A stretch of DNA of 64,000 bases from Sphingobacterium pedocola (GTDB taxonomy: Bacteria > Bacteroidota > Bacteroidia > Sphingobacteriales > Sphingobacteriaceae). Shown here in pieces: positions 42,981-52,064 of the stretch. Location: the NCBI RefSeq assembly GCF_015209965.1, contig NZ_MU158689.1:2071667-2135666 (forward strand). The letters are read 5' to 3'. The stretch's first letter is position 1. Each line of letters begins with the position of its first letter. Made by a program: the position numbers and the translations under genes. Below the pieces are notes generated by a model, which was not told the DNA's origin, did no database searches, and saw nothing but the letters and a program-made list of their open reading frames with translations.

Positions 42981-43313
42981 GATCTAATATACAAAAAATC
43001 CGAAAGCACCGCACAAAAATTCCTTGTATTCATGAAAAATGCATTTGAATTTTTCATGATTATTTTTATTGCCTGTCTAAATGCCTAAAGTATATCTCGG
43101 AAGGCGATAGCAGTAGAACGTTACCTGCTTCAAACCCACTTTTTCAAGGTAAGCGATTACTCACCGTTCGGCATAAAGGATGCCTCAATCTCGATGCAGT
43201 TCTTCGTAACCTCCATGTCGATTCGTACATTCAGATAATTTTTAATGTATTTCCACTCGATTATCATTGCCGATAAAAACAAAATTATCTAAGTTTATAA
43301 AAAATCAATCCAT
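42981..43313 (-). pseudogene. Intergenic stretch with possible coding remnant
   Basis: This 333-nt gap holds no intact gene. On the minus strand, 43157-43267 encodes 36 residues (MIIEWKYIKNYLNVRIDMEV and 16 more) to a stop. Just beyond, in another frame, reads AYLEKVGLKQVTFYCYRLPR before a stop near 43088. Together they look like the end of a decayed gene. The source family is not recognised. An AT-rich hairpin, CATGAAAAAT/ATTTTTCATG, lies at 43031-43058. Confidence 0.3.
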
Positions 43314-44054
43314 ATGCATAATAAATCTTATTTTCTGACACTTATACTATCGGGGCTGTTTTTATGTGGTAGCGGACAGACCAAGTTCCAGCCCCAAGAC
43401 ACCGAGTTCTATGAGCCTAAAATCCGCACCGTCACGACCACCGCCAATCAGGCACCGAGCGATGCAATTACACTTTTCGATGGCACGGATCTTTCGCAAT
43501 GGAGTAGTGAAAATGACAGCACAAAAGAAGCCAATTGGCAAATCGAAAAAGGGATTCTACAGGTGAGACCACGAACAGGAAACATTCGTACCAAGGAAAA
43601 TTTTGAAGATTTTCAACTACATATCGAGTGGAAAAGTCCCGATGTAATCAAAGGCGAAGGGCAAGGACGAGGAAACAGTGGTATTTTCCTACAAGGATAC
43701 TACGAAATTCAGGTTTTAGACAATTACAACAACCCAACCTATGTAAACGGGCAAGCAGGCTCGCTCTACAAGCAACAACCTCCTTTGGTCACCGCAGTGA
43801 AAAATCCCGGAGAATGGCACAGCTACGACATCTTATACACAGCACCCCGTTATAATAGTGACGGCATTCGGATCCAAAAAGGTAGCGTCACGGTAATCCA
43901 CAACGGTGTTCTCGTCCAATACAATACAGAGATAGCCGGAACCACAGAATACATTGGAATGCCAAAGGTCGTTGCGCATGGTGCCGGCCCCATCGTATTG
44001 CAAGATCATGGCGACTTGGTGCAGTTTCGGAATATCTGGCTACGGAAACTATAA
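43314..44054 (+). CDS. DUF1080 (3-keto-disaccharide hydrolase-like) protein
   Basis: Protein of 246 residues with a signal peptide (about 1-21, ending SGQ). The rest is one concanavalin-like DUF1080 domain: ITLFDGTDLSQWSSENDS, NWQIEKGILQVRPRTGNI, FEDFQLHIEWKSP, GRGNSGIFLQGYYEIQVLDN and VLQDHGDLVQFRNIWLRKL. The family binds or splits sugars and includes 3-keto-glucoside hydrolases. It is followed 44 nt later by a DPP-IV-like peptidase, with no obvious functional link. Confidence 0.88.
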   Translation: MHNKSYFLTLILSGLFLCGSGQTKFQPQDTEFYEPKIRTVTTTANQAPSDAITLFDGTDLSQWSSENDSTKEANWQIEKGILQVRPRTGNIRTKENFEDFQLHIEWKSPDVIKGEGQGRGNSGIFLQGYYEIQVLDNYNNPTYVNGQAGSLYKQQPPLVTAVKNPGEWHSYDILYTAPRYNSDGIRIQKGSVTVIHNGVLVQYNTEIAGTTEYIGMPKVVAHGAGPIVLQDHGDLVQFRNIWLRKL

Positions 44055-44098
44055 AACCGGAATAATTCTTAATTTCGTTCAGATTTTTAAAAGAATAT

Positions 44099-46270
44099 AT
44101 GAATAAACTCTTAATCCTGTTTTTAATAGGTCCAAGCATAGCCTATAGCCAACGAAACTTCACGATAGATGAAACCGTTTACGGTCCGGGAAAATTTTCT
44201 CCAAAAACATTAATAGCACAAAAATGGATGCACACGGAAGATGCATTCACACATCTTGATAGTACATACCAGAACTTGGTTATCCGCTCCTCTAAAGGAA
44301 ATTGGTCGCCACAGAACATAGTTGCAACAGGCCAAATCCAGTCGGCCGTTACCTCCATTCTACCCAAAGAAAAAATTGAACTGAAATACATTCCTTTCGA
44401 CTACTCCTGGACAGGAGATCAGGTATTATCCTTTTCCACGCAGGGAGCGAACAACTCGTATGTAATCGAGTACAATACCAAATCCCAAAAAGCTACAGTA
44501 AAAAGCAGTGTTCCTTCCGGCGTGTCCAATACAGAATACGGAAATGACGGCGGTAGCATAGCCTATCTGGTAGGCAATAACATTGAAATCATAGATGGAG
44601 CCGGAAGAAAGGTACAAGTAACAAAGGACACGGTAGATGGCTTTGTGAACGGAAGTGATTACACACATCGACAAGAATTTGGCATTAACAAAGGGATGTG
44701 GTGGAGCCCCGACAACAAAAAGCTACTGTACTACCGAAAAGATGAAACAATGGTATCTAAGTATCCTCTTCCGCAATGGGATTCACGCGTGGCAACTGTA
44801 AAAGACATCCGGTATCCGATGGCCGGAATGAAGAGTGAAGAAGTGACTCTTGTTATCTTCGACACGGATAAAAACGAACACATCACCCTGCAGACCGGAG
44901 AACCCAAAGAACAATATCTTACCATCGTCACCTGGGATCCAACCGGTCAGTTCATCTATGTTGGAGTATTAAATCGCGGGCAGGATCACTTAAAACTCAA
45001 CCAGTACAACGCCAATACCGGAGCGTTTGTAAAAACACTATTTGAAGAGAAATCTTCCACTTGGGTTGAGCCTCAGCATCCGCTTACTTTTCTTCCAAAA
45101 AACAACACACAGTTTCTCTATCAAACCGATAAAGATGGCTACAACCAATTGTACCTCTATAATACAGACGGAACATTAGTCAGACACCTAGGGCATCAAG
45201 ACATTATCGTCACCGATCTAAAAGGATTTGACGCTAAAAGCCAAAAGGCCTACTATGTAGGAGCAGCGAAGAACGGATTGGAAAGACATCTATTTGAAGT
45301 GGAGTTAAAATCGGGCAAAACTACCCAATTGACAACAGCAAATGGTGTACATCAAGCGTCAGTGAGCTCGAGCGGCAATTTTATTTTAGATCAGTATAGC
45401 AATTTAAATACACCAAATGTCGTTCAGGTTATTCAAACGAAAGACAAAAAGGAGCTCCCTATTATTAAGGCAGACAATCCATTTGTCGGAAAAATAAACC
45501 TACCCCACATTGAATTCAAAGAGTTCATCTCTCCGGATGGCAAGACACCCTTAAATGCAAGGATCACTTACCCGCTGAATTTTGATAAGACAAAAAAATA
45601 CCCTGTTATGGTCTACCTATACGGGGGATCACATGCACAATTAGTTACCGATAGGTGGCTTGGAGGTGTAGGATATTTTGATCTCTACATGGCACAGAAT
45701 GGATATGTCGTATTCACCTTAGACAATAGAGGATCGGATGCAAGAGGAAGAGATTTTACCCGTGTCACACACCGCAACCTGGGCGAAGCCGAGATGGAAG
45801 ACCAACTAAAAGGCATCGAATACCTCAAGTCCCTCCCTTACGTAGACACGGAAAACATGGGTATATTCGGATGGAGCTATGGCGGCTATATGGCAACTTC
45901 TTTTACGACCAAGCACAACGAAACCTTTAAGGCTGCTGTCGCCGGTGGCCCAGTTATAGATTGGAAATATTATGAAGTGATGTATGGCGAGCGCTATATG
46001 GATACACCCCAGGAAAATCCTGAAGGCTACGCCGAGACTTCTCTCCTGAATAAGGCAGATCAATTAAAAGGCAATCTTTTAATTATCCACGGCGCACAAG
46101 ATCCAGTAGTCGTGCAACAACATAGCATGGATTTCATTGAAAGATGCATCAAAGCGGGGAAGCAAGTGGATTACTTCCTCTACCCCAGCCATGAACACAA
46201 CGTGGGCGGTAAGGATCGCATTCACCTCTATGAAAAAATAGCAAGGTATTTTGATTTACATCTTAAATAG
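44099..46270 (+). CDS. S9 family peptidase, dipeptidyl peptidase IV-like
   Basis: Protein of 723 residues with a signal peptide (MNKLLILFLIGPSIAYS). The N-terminal part is an eight-bladed propeller. The C-terminal alpha/beta-hydrolase holds the nucleophile Ser in GWSYGGYMATSF, the Asp in IIHGAQDPVV and the His in PSHEHNVGG. DPP-IV-like enzymes release X-Pro dipeptides in the periplasm. A bidirectional terminator follows directly. Confidence 0.93.
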   Translation: MNKLLILFLIGPSIAYSQRNFTIDETVYGPGKFSPKTLIAQKWMHTEDAFTHLDSTYQNLVIRSSKGNWSPQNIVATGQIQSAVTSILPKEKIELKYIPFDYSWTGDQVLSFSTQGANNSYVIEYNTKSQKATVKSSVPSGVSNTEYGNDGGSIAYLVGNNIEIIDGAGRKVQVTKDTVDGFVNGSDYTHRQEFGINKGMWWSPDNKKLLYYRKDETMVSKYPLPQWDSRVATVKDIRYPMAGMKSEEVTLVIFDTDKNEHITLQTGEPKEQYLTIVTWDPTGQFIYVGVLNRGQDHLKLNQYNANTGAFVKTLFEEKSSTWVEPQHPLTFLPKNNTQFLYQTDKDGYNQLYLYNTDGTLVRHLGHQDIIVTDLKGFDAKSQKAYYVGAAKNGLERHLFEVELKSGKTTQLTTANGVHQASVSSSGNFILDQYSNLNTPNVVQVIQTKDKKELPIIKADNPFVGKINLPHIEFKEFISPDGKTPLNARITYPLNFDKTKKYPVMVYLYGGSHAQLVTDRWLGGVGYFDLYMAQNGYVVFTLDNRGSDARGRDFTRVTHRNLGEAEMEDQLKGIEYLKSLPYVDTENMGIFGWSYGGYMATSFTTKHNETFKAAVAGGPVIDWKYYEVMYGERYMDTPQENPEGYAETSLLNKADQLKGNLLIIHGAQDPVVVQQHSMDFIERCIKAGKQVDYFLYPSHEHNVGGKDRIHLYEKIARYFDLHLK

Positions 46271-46296
46271 AAAAAGCGAGCATAAGCTCGCTTTTT
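46271..46296. terminator. Bidirectional terminator between the S9 peptidase and dsbD
   Basis: A5 GCGAGC pairs with GCTCGC T5 around ATAA, directly after the peptidase stop. Confidence 0.88.
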
Positions 46297-46317
46297 CTAT
46301 TCCTCTCCGCACTATTA

Positions 46318-48015
46318 TCAATTTCGATCTTGATATACCTTTATACCAGATTGCAGAAAAGCAGCATATTGATCAATAGCATAGTTTGCACCACTTGACG
46401 GCACAAGCAGCTCACCATCATTGCCCACCAACGCATATAACGGCTGAGAATTACTACCGAACTTACTGATCTGAAAGTCTGTATTCTTTTTACCAACTGT
46501 ATTTATTTTCCTTCCAGTTTGTGGAGAAATATATTGTTCCGCTTCCGGAAGCTTTAAATCATGCTCATCCACATATAATTCTACTAGAATAAATTCCTGA
46601 TTAATCAAATTTCTTATTTTTTGATCAGACCACACATCCGCCTCCATCTTACGACAATTGACGCAGGTCCATCCCGTAAAATCTATCATTAAGGGTTTGT
46701 TTTGCGCTTTCGCCGCAGCAAGGGCTTCCTCATAATCGTAATACGGATCAAACCCTTTAATCGTCGCCCTACTGTGAAAATGCGTATAATGTTTACGACC
46801 ACTGGCATCTGCCGTATGCGTACCGCCCATGCTATGCACAGTCGAAATATCAAAATCCTGTGTACCTATCGGCGGCAAGAAAGCGGCTATTGATTTCAGT
46901 GGTGCTCCCCACATACCCGGCACCATATATACTACAAATGAAAAAACAACGATGGCCAGTATCGTTCGGGGAACGGACAAATAACTTAACGGACTATCGT
47001 GTGAAAATTTGATTTTACCAATAAGGTACAATCCCATCAATCCAAAGATGACAATCCATAACGAAAGAAACACTTCCCTATCCAATAATTGCCAATTGTA
47101 CGCCAAGTCAACATTAGACAAAAATTTTAAAGCCAAGGCAAGCTCCAGGAATCCTAACACTACTTTCACACTATTGAGCCATCCACCTGACTTGGGCAGC
47201 GACTTCATCATGGAAGGAAACATGGCAAATAATACAAAAGGCACGGCCAATGCTAAAGAAAAACCGAACATACCAATTGCAGGACCTAGTCGCTCCCCTT
47301 TCGTAGCAGCTTCTACCAGCAACGTACCGATTATCGGCCCAGTACAAGAGAAGGAAACTACTGCTAGACTAGCCGACATAAAAAACAAACCTACCAAACC
47401 ACCTTTGTCTGAATTAGCATCAATTTTATTGACAAAAGAACTAGGCAGGGTGATTTCAAATGCACCAAAAAAGGAAGCTGCGAAAACAACCAATAATAGA
47501 AAGAAAAGAAAATTAAAAACACCATTCGTAGAAAGTGCATTTAATGCATCGGCACCAAATGCCATGGTAATCAACATCCCTAAGGCAACATAAATAACAA
47601 TAATAAATATACCATATAATAAAGCCTGAGAAACCGCCTTACCCTTACTACCTGACTTTTTAGTAAAAAAACTTACCGTCAACGGTACCATCGGAAAAAT
47701 ACAGGGCATCAGGAATGCCGCAAATCCGCCGATTAATCCCGCGATAAATATTGCCCACAATGATTGTTTCTCTGCCTGCTCAGTCGGCACCTGTGCAACC
47801 ACCGCAGCATCACCTTCACCTTCATTGAACGACGCAGTATCAGCGCCATCGGAGAAAACCACCTCATCAGAAACATTGATCAGCCCTTCCGTATCCTGAA
47901 CTCCCTCCGAAAATTCAATATCGTCAAACGAAACCAAACTATCCTCCTGCGCGAAAGCACCTCCCTGAAACAGAAAACTCACCGTTAATAAAATTTGAAA
48001 AACTATCTTCATCAT
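46318..48015 (-). CDS. dsbD: DsbD-like thiol-disulfide interchange protein
   Basis: Protein of 565 residues. After a signal peptide comes an acidic stretch of about 60 residues (DDIEFSEG, VVFSDGADTASFNEGEG), then a CcdA-like membrane domain with eight helices (Cys in FLMPCIFPMVP and FSCTGPIIG). The C-terminal thioredoxin domain has WTCVNCRKMEADVW. The membrane protein passes electrons from the cytoplasm to periplasmic thiols. The N-terminal immunoglobulin-like DsbD-alpha domain of enteric DsbD is absent, and the acidic linker stands in its place. The gene is transcribed alone on the minus strand. Confidence 0.85.
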   Translation of the reverse strand: MMKIVFQILLTVSFLFQGGAFAQEDSLVSFDDIEFSEGVQDTEGLINVSDEVVFSDGADTASFNEGEGDAAVVAQVPTEQAEKQSLWAIFIAGLIGGFAAFLMPCIFPMVPLTVSFFTKKSGSKGKAVSQALLYGIFIIVIYVALGMLITMAFGADALNALSTNGVFNFLFFLLLVVFAASFFGAFEITLPSSFVNKIDANSDKGGLVGLFFMSASLAVVSFSCTGPIIGTLLVEAATKGERLGPAIGMFGFSLALAVPFVLFAMFPSMMKSLPKSGGWLNSVKVVLGFLELALALKFLSNVDLAYNWQLLDREVFLSLWIVIFGLMGLYLIGKIKFSHDSPLSYLSVPRTILAIVVFSFVVYMVPGMWGAPLKSIAAFLPPIGTQDFDISTVHSMGGTHTADASGRKHYTHFHSRATIKGFDPYYDYEEALAAAKAQNKPLMIDFTGWTCVNCRKMEADVWSDQKIRNLINQEFILVELYVDEHDLKLPEAEQYISPQTGRKINTVGKKNTDFQISKFGSNSQPLYALVGNDGELLVPSSGANYAIDQYAAFLQSGIKVYQDRN

Positions 48016-48139
48016 AATATGCTTTTTTGGTTGATTTTATATTTTAAAAAAGAGGCACCGATCATACTCCTGATCGGATACCCCTCACACAAACAATACC
48101 TAAAAATTTGTAATTTTAGGTTGAAACAACGGTTATATA

Positions 48140-49207
48140 TTATCGTACACCGATCAATGGTTTCTCCAGTCTACTAATCGGCAAATACCCTGTAAACGAA
48201 AGATCAGTAGACACATACCCCGGCTTAACCGGTTCTTCACGCACGAGATCAGTACTTAAATATTTTTTATTATCATCGCAGAGTAATGTTACCACTACGG
48301 CATCATCCCCAAGCTCTTCTTTTAATTTAATCGCACCGATAATATTAGCACCAGAGGAGATTCCTACAGCCAACCCCAGTTCCTTTGCTAATTTCTGCGC
48401 CATGATAATCGCATCACCGTCACAGGCTTTGATCACGTGATCTACTTCATCCAGCTTTACAATAGCAGGAATAAATTCATCTGAAATCCCCTGAATACGG
48501 TGAGAACCTACTTTATAGCCCGTCGTCAATGTCGGACTTTCCGCAGGTTCAAGTGGATGTATTCTAACAAACGGATTACTATTCCGGAGCTGCCTACCTA
48601 CCCCCATCACCGTACCACCGGTACCTACTCCTGCCACAAAAGCATCTGCCGCCAGCCCGACCGACGAAAGCTGAGATACAATCTCTTTTCCTGTGGTCAA
48701 TTCATGCGCCTCCACATTGAATTCATTCTCGAATTGTCTCGGCAAAAACACACCTCCCTTTGCGGCCAACTCCTCGCTTAACCTAATACTCCCAAGAAAA
48801 CCTCCCTCTTCTTTACTGACTAGCTGTATATCAGCCCCCATACTTTTTATGATGTCGATACGCTCTTTACTCAGCCAATTCGGCATAATGATTTTTACCT
48901 GATGTCCCAATGCTTTACCAATCGCCGAAAAAGAAATACCCGTATTGCCGCTTGTTGCTTCCACAATCATATCCTTGGGGCTGATCTGACAGTTCATATA
49001 TGCCTTATAGAGAATATATAAGGCCATACGATCCTTTATACTTCCCGTGAGATTATAGTTTTCACACTTTACGTATATCTTTCCAGCTTTCCCCTTATAG
49101 TGATACTGCAACTCCAACATAGGTGTATTACCCACCAAACACCACAAGTGTCTAAATCTACTATCCAATTCGGGAGAAAGACACTTACTTATCACTTCTT
49201 CTATCAT
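48140..49207 (-). CDS. Cysteine synthase-family PLP enzyme
   Basis: Protein of 355 residues, fold type II. The PLP lysine is in [11 protein letters not shown], the phosphate loop is [15 protein letters not shown], and [15 protein letters not shown] and [13 protein letters not shown] follow. It is longer than CysK at both ends: about 25 extra residues before GNTPMLEL and a C-terminal tail after [10 protein letters not shown]. It could make cysteine from O-acetylserine or degrade it. It is divergent from an Lrp-type regulator, which may sense an amino acid substrate or product. That link is inference. Confidence 0.85.
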   Translation of the reverse strand: MIEEVISKCLSPELDSRFRHLWCLVGNTPMLELQYHYKGKAGKIYVKCENYNLTGSIKDRMALYILYKAYMNCQISPKDMIVEATSGNTGISFSAIGKALGHQVKIIMPNWLSKERIDIIKSMGADIQLVSKEEGGFLGSIRLSEELAAKGGVFLPRQFENEFNVEAHELTTGKEIVSQLSSVGLAADAFVAGVGTGGTVMGVGRQLRNSNPFVRIHPLEPAESPTLTTGYKVGSHRIQGISDEFIPAIVKLDEVDHVIKACDGDAIIMAQKLAKELGLAVGISSGANIIGAIKLKEELGDDAVVVTLLCDDNKKYLSTDLVREEPVKPGYVSTDLSFTGYLPISRLEKPLIGVR

Positions 49208-49391
49208 TTGCGTTTTTATTTTAAATTACCAACACCCATTCCATTATATCGTCAACAAAATTGCAGTTTAACAAGACAATATTCAATATATACGCATATT
49301 TTCGATAATTTTTACGGAATAATTACCTTAATAAAGTAAATTATTCATAAAAAATATATAATTTAGTAGAGTACCAAGAAAAAATACATTT

Positions 49392-49850
49392 ATGCCATTA
49401 GATGATACAGACATAAAGCTACTTCGTTTACTTCAGCAAGATGCCACACTAAGTAATAAAGAGTTGTCTTTCAAATTACACAAGTCAATAGCTGCTATTC
49501 ATGAGCGGGTAAAAAAACTCAAAGTGCAAGGTTATATAAAAAGGACCGTAGCTATCGTGGATAGGCATAAGATAGGAATCGGCCTTATTTCTTTTTCGCA
49601 GGTCTTCCTTAAAGCACATACGGCCGAAGTACTAAATGAGTTTGAACGCGATGTTGCGAAGTTCCCTGAAGTAATGGAATGCTATCAAATGGCAGGATCC
49701 TATGATTTTATGCTGCGCATCGCTACGAAAGACATGGACGCCTACCACATGTTTCTCCGACATAAATTAGCAGTCTTGCCTCAGGTAAATACCGTACAAA
49801 CCTATTTTGTACTCTCCGAAACTAAGAGCGAGACGGCTTATTCCATTTAA
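49392..49850 (+). CDS. Lrp/AsnC-family transcriptional regulator
   Basis: Protein of 152 residues. The N-terminal helix-turn-helix is DDTDIKLLRLLQQDATLSNK and on to SIAAIHERVKKLKVQGYIKR. The C-terminal RAM domain includes VMECYQMAGSYDFMLRIA and the effector-binding area. It lies about 185 nt from the divergent cysteine-synthase-like gene and may control it. Other Lrp-type regulators of cysteine metabolism are known. The ligand is unknown. Confidence 0.92.
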   Translation: MPLDDTDIKLLRLLQQDATLSNKELSFKLHKSIAAIHERVKKLKVQGYIKRTVAIVDRHKIGIGLISFSQVFLKAHTAEVLNEFERDVAKFPEVMECYQMAGSYDFMLRIATKDMDAYHMFLRHKLAVLPQVNTVQTYFVLSETKSETAYSI

Positions 49851-49960
49851 AAAAATAGCAGTATCTTCATTATTACCTTATCAAGCGATTACTAGCAATC
49901 ATGCACCACCGGCCTTCTTCGGATCGAACCACCTGTTCGCATCGGCAAACTCAAAAACTA

Positions 49961-49990
49961 AAAAAGTCCGACTTTTCGTCAGACTTTTTT
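49961..49990 (-). terminator. Terminator copy after the tRNA-Pro remnant
   Basis: On the minus strand AGTCTGAC and GTCGGACT form a stem with one G-U pair, between A and T runs. It is nearly identical to the terminator of the intact tRNA-Pro at 50086-50115. Confidence 0.65.
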
Positions 49991-50065
49991 GTCGGGGTGG
50001 CAGGATTGGCTCAGCCCCCTCGGTTCCCCAACACGGCCTTGAAGCCTCCTGCCGATCGAACCACG
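49989..50065 (-). pseudogene. Decayed partial duplicate of tRNA-Pro
   Basis: The 19-base stretch at 49989-50007 is identical to 50118-50136, the 3' end of tRNA-Pro plus its first trailing bases. Farther into the gene (minus strand) TTGGGGA resembles the anticodon loop of the intact gene (TTTGGGA), and GAGG follows. The rest has diverged and no cloverleaf can be drawn. The flank beyond it also matches in parts (GATCGAACCAC near 49922 and 50054). This looks like a tandem duplication of about 125 bp that has since decayed. Confidence 0.6.
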
Positions 50066-50085
50066 GTTCTCATCCCGCCACAAAC

Positions 50086-50115
50086 AAAAATAGTCCGACT
50101 TTCGTCAGACTATTT
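50086..50115 (-). terminator. Terminator of tRNA-Pro
   Basis: On the minus strand ATAGTCTGAC and GTCGGACTAT form a stem with one G-U pair, followed by TTTTTG. It lies just after the tRNA 3' end. Confidence 0.75.
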
Positions 50116-50120
50116 CTTTG

Positions 50121-50194
50121 TCGGGGTGGCAGGATTCGAACCTACGACCTCCTGCTCCCAAAGCAGGCGCGATACCGGGCTACGCTACACCCCG
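50121..50194 (-). tRNA. tRNA-Pro (TGG)
   Basis: Minus-strand cloverleaf: acceptor CGGGGTG/CACCCCG, anticodon stem CCTGC/GCAGG, loop TTTGGGA with anticodon TGG, and T-loop TTCGAAT. The discriminator is A and CCA is not encoded. Confidence 0.95.
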
Positions 50195-50368
50195 AAAGGT
50201 ATCACTTTTTTTGTGTGGCACAAATATACAGCTAAAAATGATTTTGTCAAGCACAAAGACAAACATTCACATTAACACCCTGATTCATTGTAAAATATTT
50301 TTTTCAACGTTTCATTTACGATGTTGAAAACATATCATAATTATTTATAAAAAAAATATTTTTTTTCC

Positions 50369-50376
50369 TACCTTTG
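50369..50376 (+). promoter_or_regulatory. Probable -7 element for rplS, with long leader
   Basis: TACCTTTG matches TAnnTTTG. Transcription from about 50383 would leave a leader of roughly 110 nt before rplS. The first part contains GCTTCC/GGGAGC-like complementary bases (50384-50399), which could form a hairpin. Confidence 0.55.
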
Positions 50377-50496
50377 CAGTCGCTTCCAAAAGGGAGCGGA
50401 AAGTATTTTAAAATACATTTTTTAAATTAAAATAAAAGCTGTAATATTGCATTCCGATTTTTACAGGATGTAAATCGTTAATAATTACTCGAAATC

Positions 50497-50844
50497 ATGG
50501 ATTTAGTAAAATTTGTAGAAGAACAAGCGGTCGTAAGAAATGAAAATCCCGCTTTCAAAGCAGGAGATACCATCAGCGTTCATTATAAAATTCGCGAAGG
50601 CAATAAAGAGCGTGTTCAAGTGTATCAAGGTGTAGTACTCCAATTAAACAGCGAAGGTGCCAACGCCACTTTCACCGTTCGTAAAATTTCTAACGGCGTT
50701 GGTGTTGAACGTATTTTCCCTGTAAATTCGCCAAACATCGAAAAAATTATAGTAAATAGCTATGGTAAAGTACGTCGTGCTAAATTATTCTATTTGCGTG
50801 GTCTTACTGGTAAAGCTGCACGTATCAAAACTAGACGCGTTTAA
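50497..50844 (+). CDS. rplS: 50S ribosomal protein L19
   Basis: Protein of 115 residues, the usual L19 length. It shows [79 protein letters not shown]19 lies at the 30S-50S interface. It stands alone here, without the rimM-trmD neighbours of other bacteria, behind its own promoter and a leader of over 100 nt. Confidence 0.97.
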   Translation: MDLVKFVEEQAVVRNENPAFKAGDTISVHYKIREGNKERVQVYQGVVLQLNSEGANATFTVRKISNGVGVERIFPVNSPNIEKIIVNSYGKVRRAKLFYLRGLTGKAARIKTRRV

Positions 50845-50864
50845 TTTTTAGTACGAAACTACTT

Positions 50865-50910
50865 CAAAATAAAAAAGGATGTAATCAATATTACATCCTT
50901 TTTTATTTTG
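50865..50910. terminator. Terminator between rplS and the aldo/keto reductase
   Basis: A 21-bp stem with arms 50865-50885 and 50890-50910 around CAAT, between convergent genes. It probably acts in both directions. Confidence 0.9.
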
Positions 50911-50934
50911 AAAGTCATTATTATACCTACTTAT

Positions 50935-51921
50935 CTAGCGAACTACCTCAGGTTTGGTCCCCATAATATCATCTATCTTTTCCATCACTTCTGTTGTCAA
51001 TACGGATAAAACTTCCAAAGCCTTAAAGTTTTCCAACAGTTGGCTTTCTTTAGTTGCACCCAATATCGCAGTAGTTACGTTTGGGTTCCGAATACACCAT
51101 GCAATGGATAGTGTCGACAAGGAAACGCCCAGTTCCTGTGAAAAATCACCCAATTCCCTCACTCGCAAAATCTTATCCTCCAGCAATGCCTTATCCTTCA
51201 ACCATTCGTATCCCTCTAAAGACATACGTGATCCCTCAGGAATCCCGCTATTATATTTTCCGGTTAAGAGTCCCGAAGCCAACGGACTCCATATAGTAGT
51301 GCCCATCCCTATATTATCAAATATACTTAAGAATTCGGATTCCATCTTCCGCCGGTTAAACAAGTTATATTCTGGCTGTTCTACCGCAGGCCCTTCCAAG
51401 CCCAATTCCCTCGAGATCATATGTGCTTCCATAATTTCAGCCGCAGACCATTCACTTGTGCCCCAATAAAATATCTTACCTTGCTGTATCAGCGTATTCA
51501 TCGTTCGCACCACTTCTTCGATCGGCACATTCTTATCTGCGCGATGACAATAATATAGATCAAGGTATTCCACCTGTAATCTTTGTAAAGCTTCATCACA
51601 GGCTTCCATTAAATGTTTTCGACTTAACCCGTGTTGGTTGGGCCTCTTACCCTCCCCCTTCCAACCAAAAAAAGCTTTACTAGAAAGCACAAAGGAACTC
51701 CTATCCCAGCCTTTCCTTTTCAATATTCTTCCCATCATTTCTTCCGACTTACCGGCGGAATACACTTCGGCATTATCAAAGAAGTTGACACCATTTTCAT
51801 AAGCAATAGACATTAGTCTATCATTGATATTATCGTCGGTTTGTCGCGCAAAAGTAACCCATGAACCAAATGACAGTAAACTCAATTGCAGACCGCTCCT
51901 TCCCATTCTTCTATACTCCAT
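50935..51921 (-). CDS. Aldo/keto reductase
   Basis: Protein of 328 residues. It begins MEYRRMGRSGLQLSLLSFGS and shows the catalytic set Asp and Tyr in FFDNAEVYSAGKSEEMMG, Lys in FVLSSKAFFG and His in LDLYYCHRAD. It ends with the NADPH-binding stretch TTAILGATKESQLLENF. It resembles the potassium-channel beta-subunit/YghZ branch of the superfamily, which reduces aldehydes with NADPH. The substrate is unknown. Confidence 0.9.
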   Translation of the reverse strand: MEYRRMGRSGLQLSLLSFGSWVTFARQTDDNINDRLMSIAYENGVNFFDNAEVYSAGKSEEMMGRILKRKGWDRSSFVLSSKAFFGWKGEGKRPNQHGLSRKHLMEACDEALQRLQVEYLDLYYCHRADKNVPIEEVVRTMNTLIQQGKIFYWGTSEWSAAEIMEAHMISRELGLEGPAVEQPEYNLFNRRKMESEFLSIFDNIGMGTTIWSPLASGLLTGKYNSGIPEGSRMSLEGYEWLKDKALLEDKILRVRELGDFSQELGVSLSTLSIAWCIRNPNVTTAILGATKESQLLENFKALEVLSVLTTEVMEKIDDIMGTKPEVVR

Positions 51922-52064
51922 ATCTTGAATTTTTAGTGACCTAAATTTAGTATATTAAAATTAAAGGACTAATGCTTTTATAGAAAATATTATTACAATA
52001 GATACCCTAAATCATTTAAGCGGCATCTTCAAACATTATGAATAGCATCCGAATCTAACTCTTT

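Noticed and set aside
49961..50115. A CRISPR-like array, because of repeated short sequences
   Set aside because: Only two units exist, the repeats are terminators and tRNA ends, and no cas gene is present.
49901..50327. Plus-strand frames containing GVAGFEPTTSCSQSRRD
   Set aside because: They are the antisense reading of tRNA-Pro and its decayed duplicate, a common false gene call.
51100..51469. Plus-strand frames opposite the aldo/keto reductase
   Set aside because: They have no domain or signal and lie fully within a well-supported gene on the other strand.
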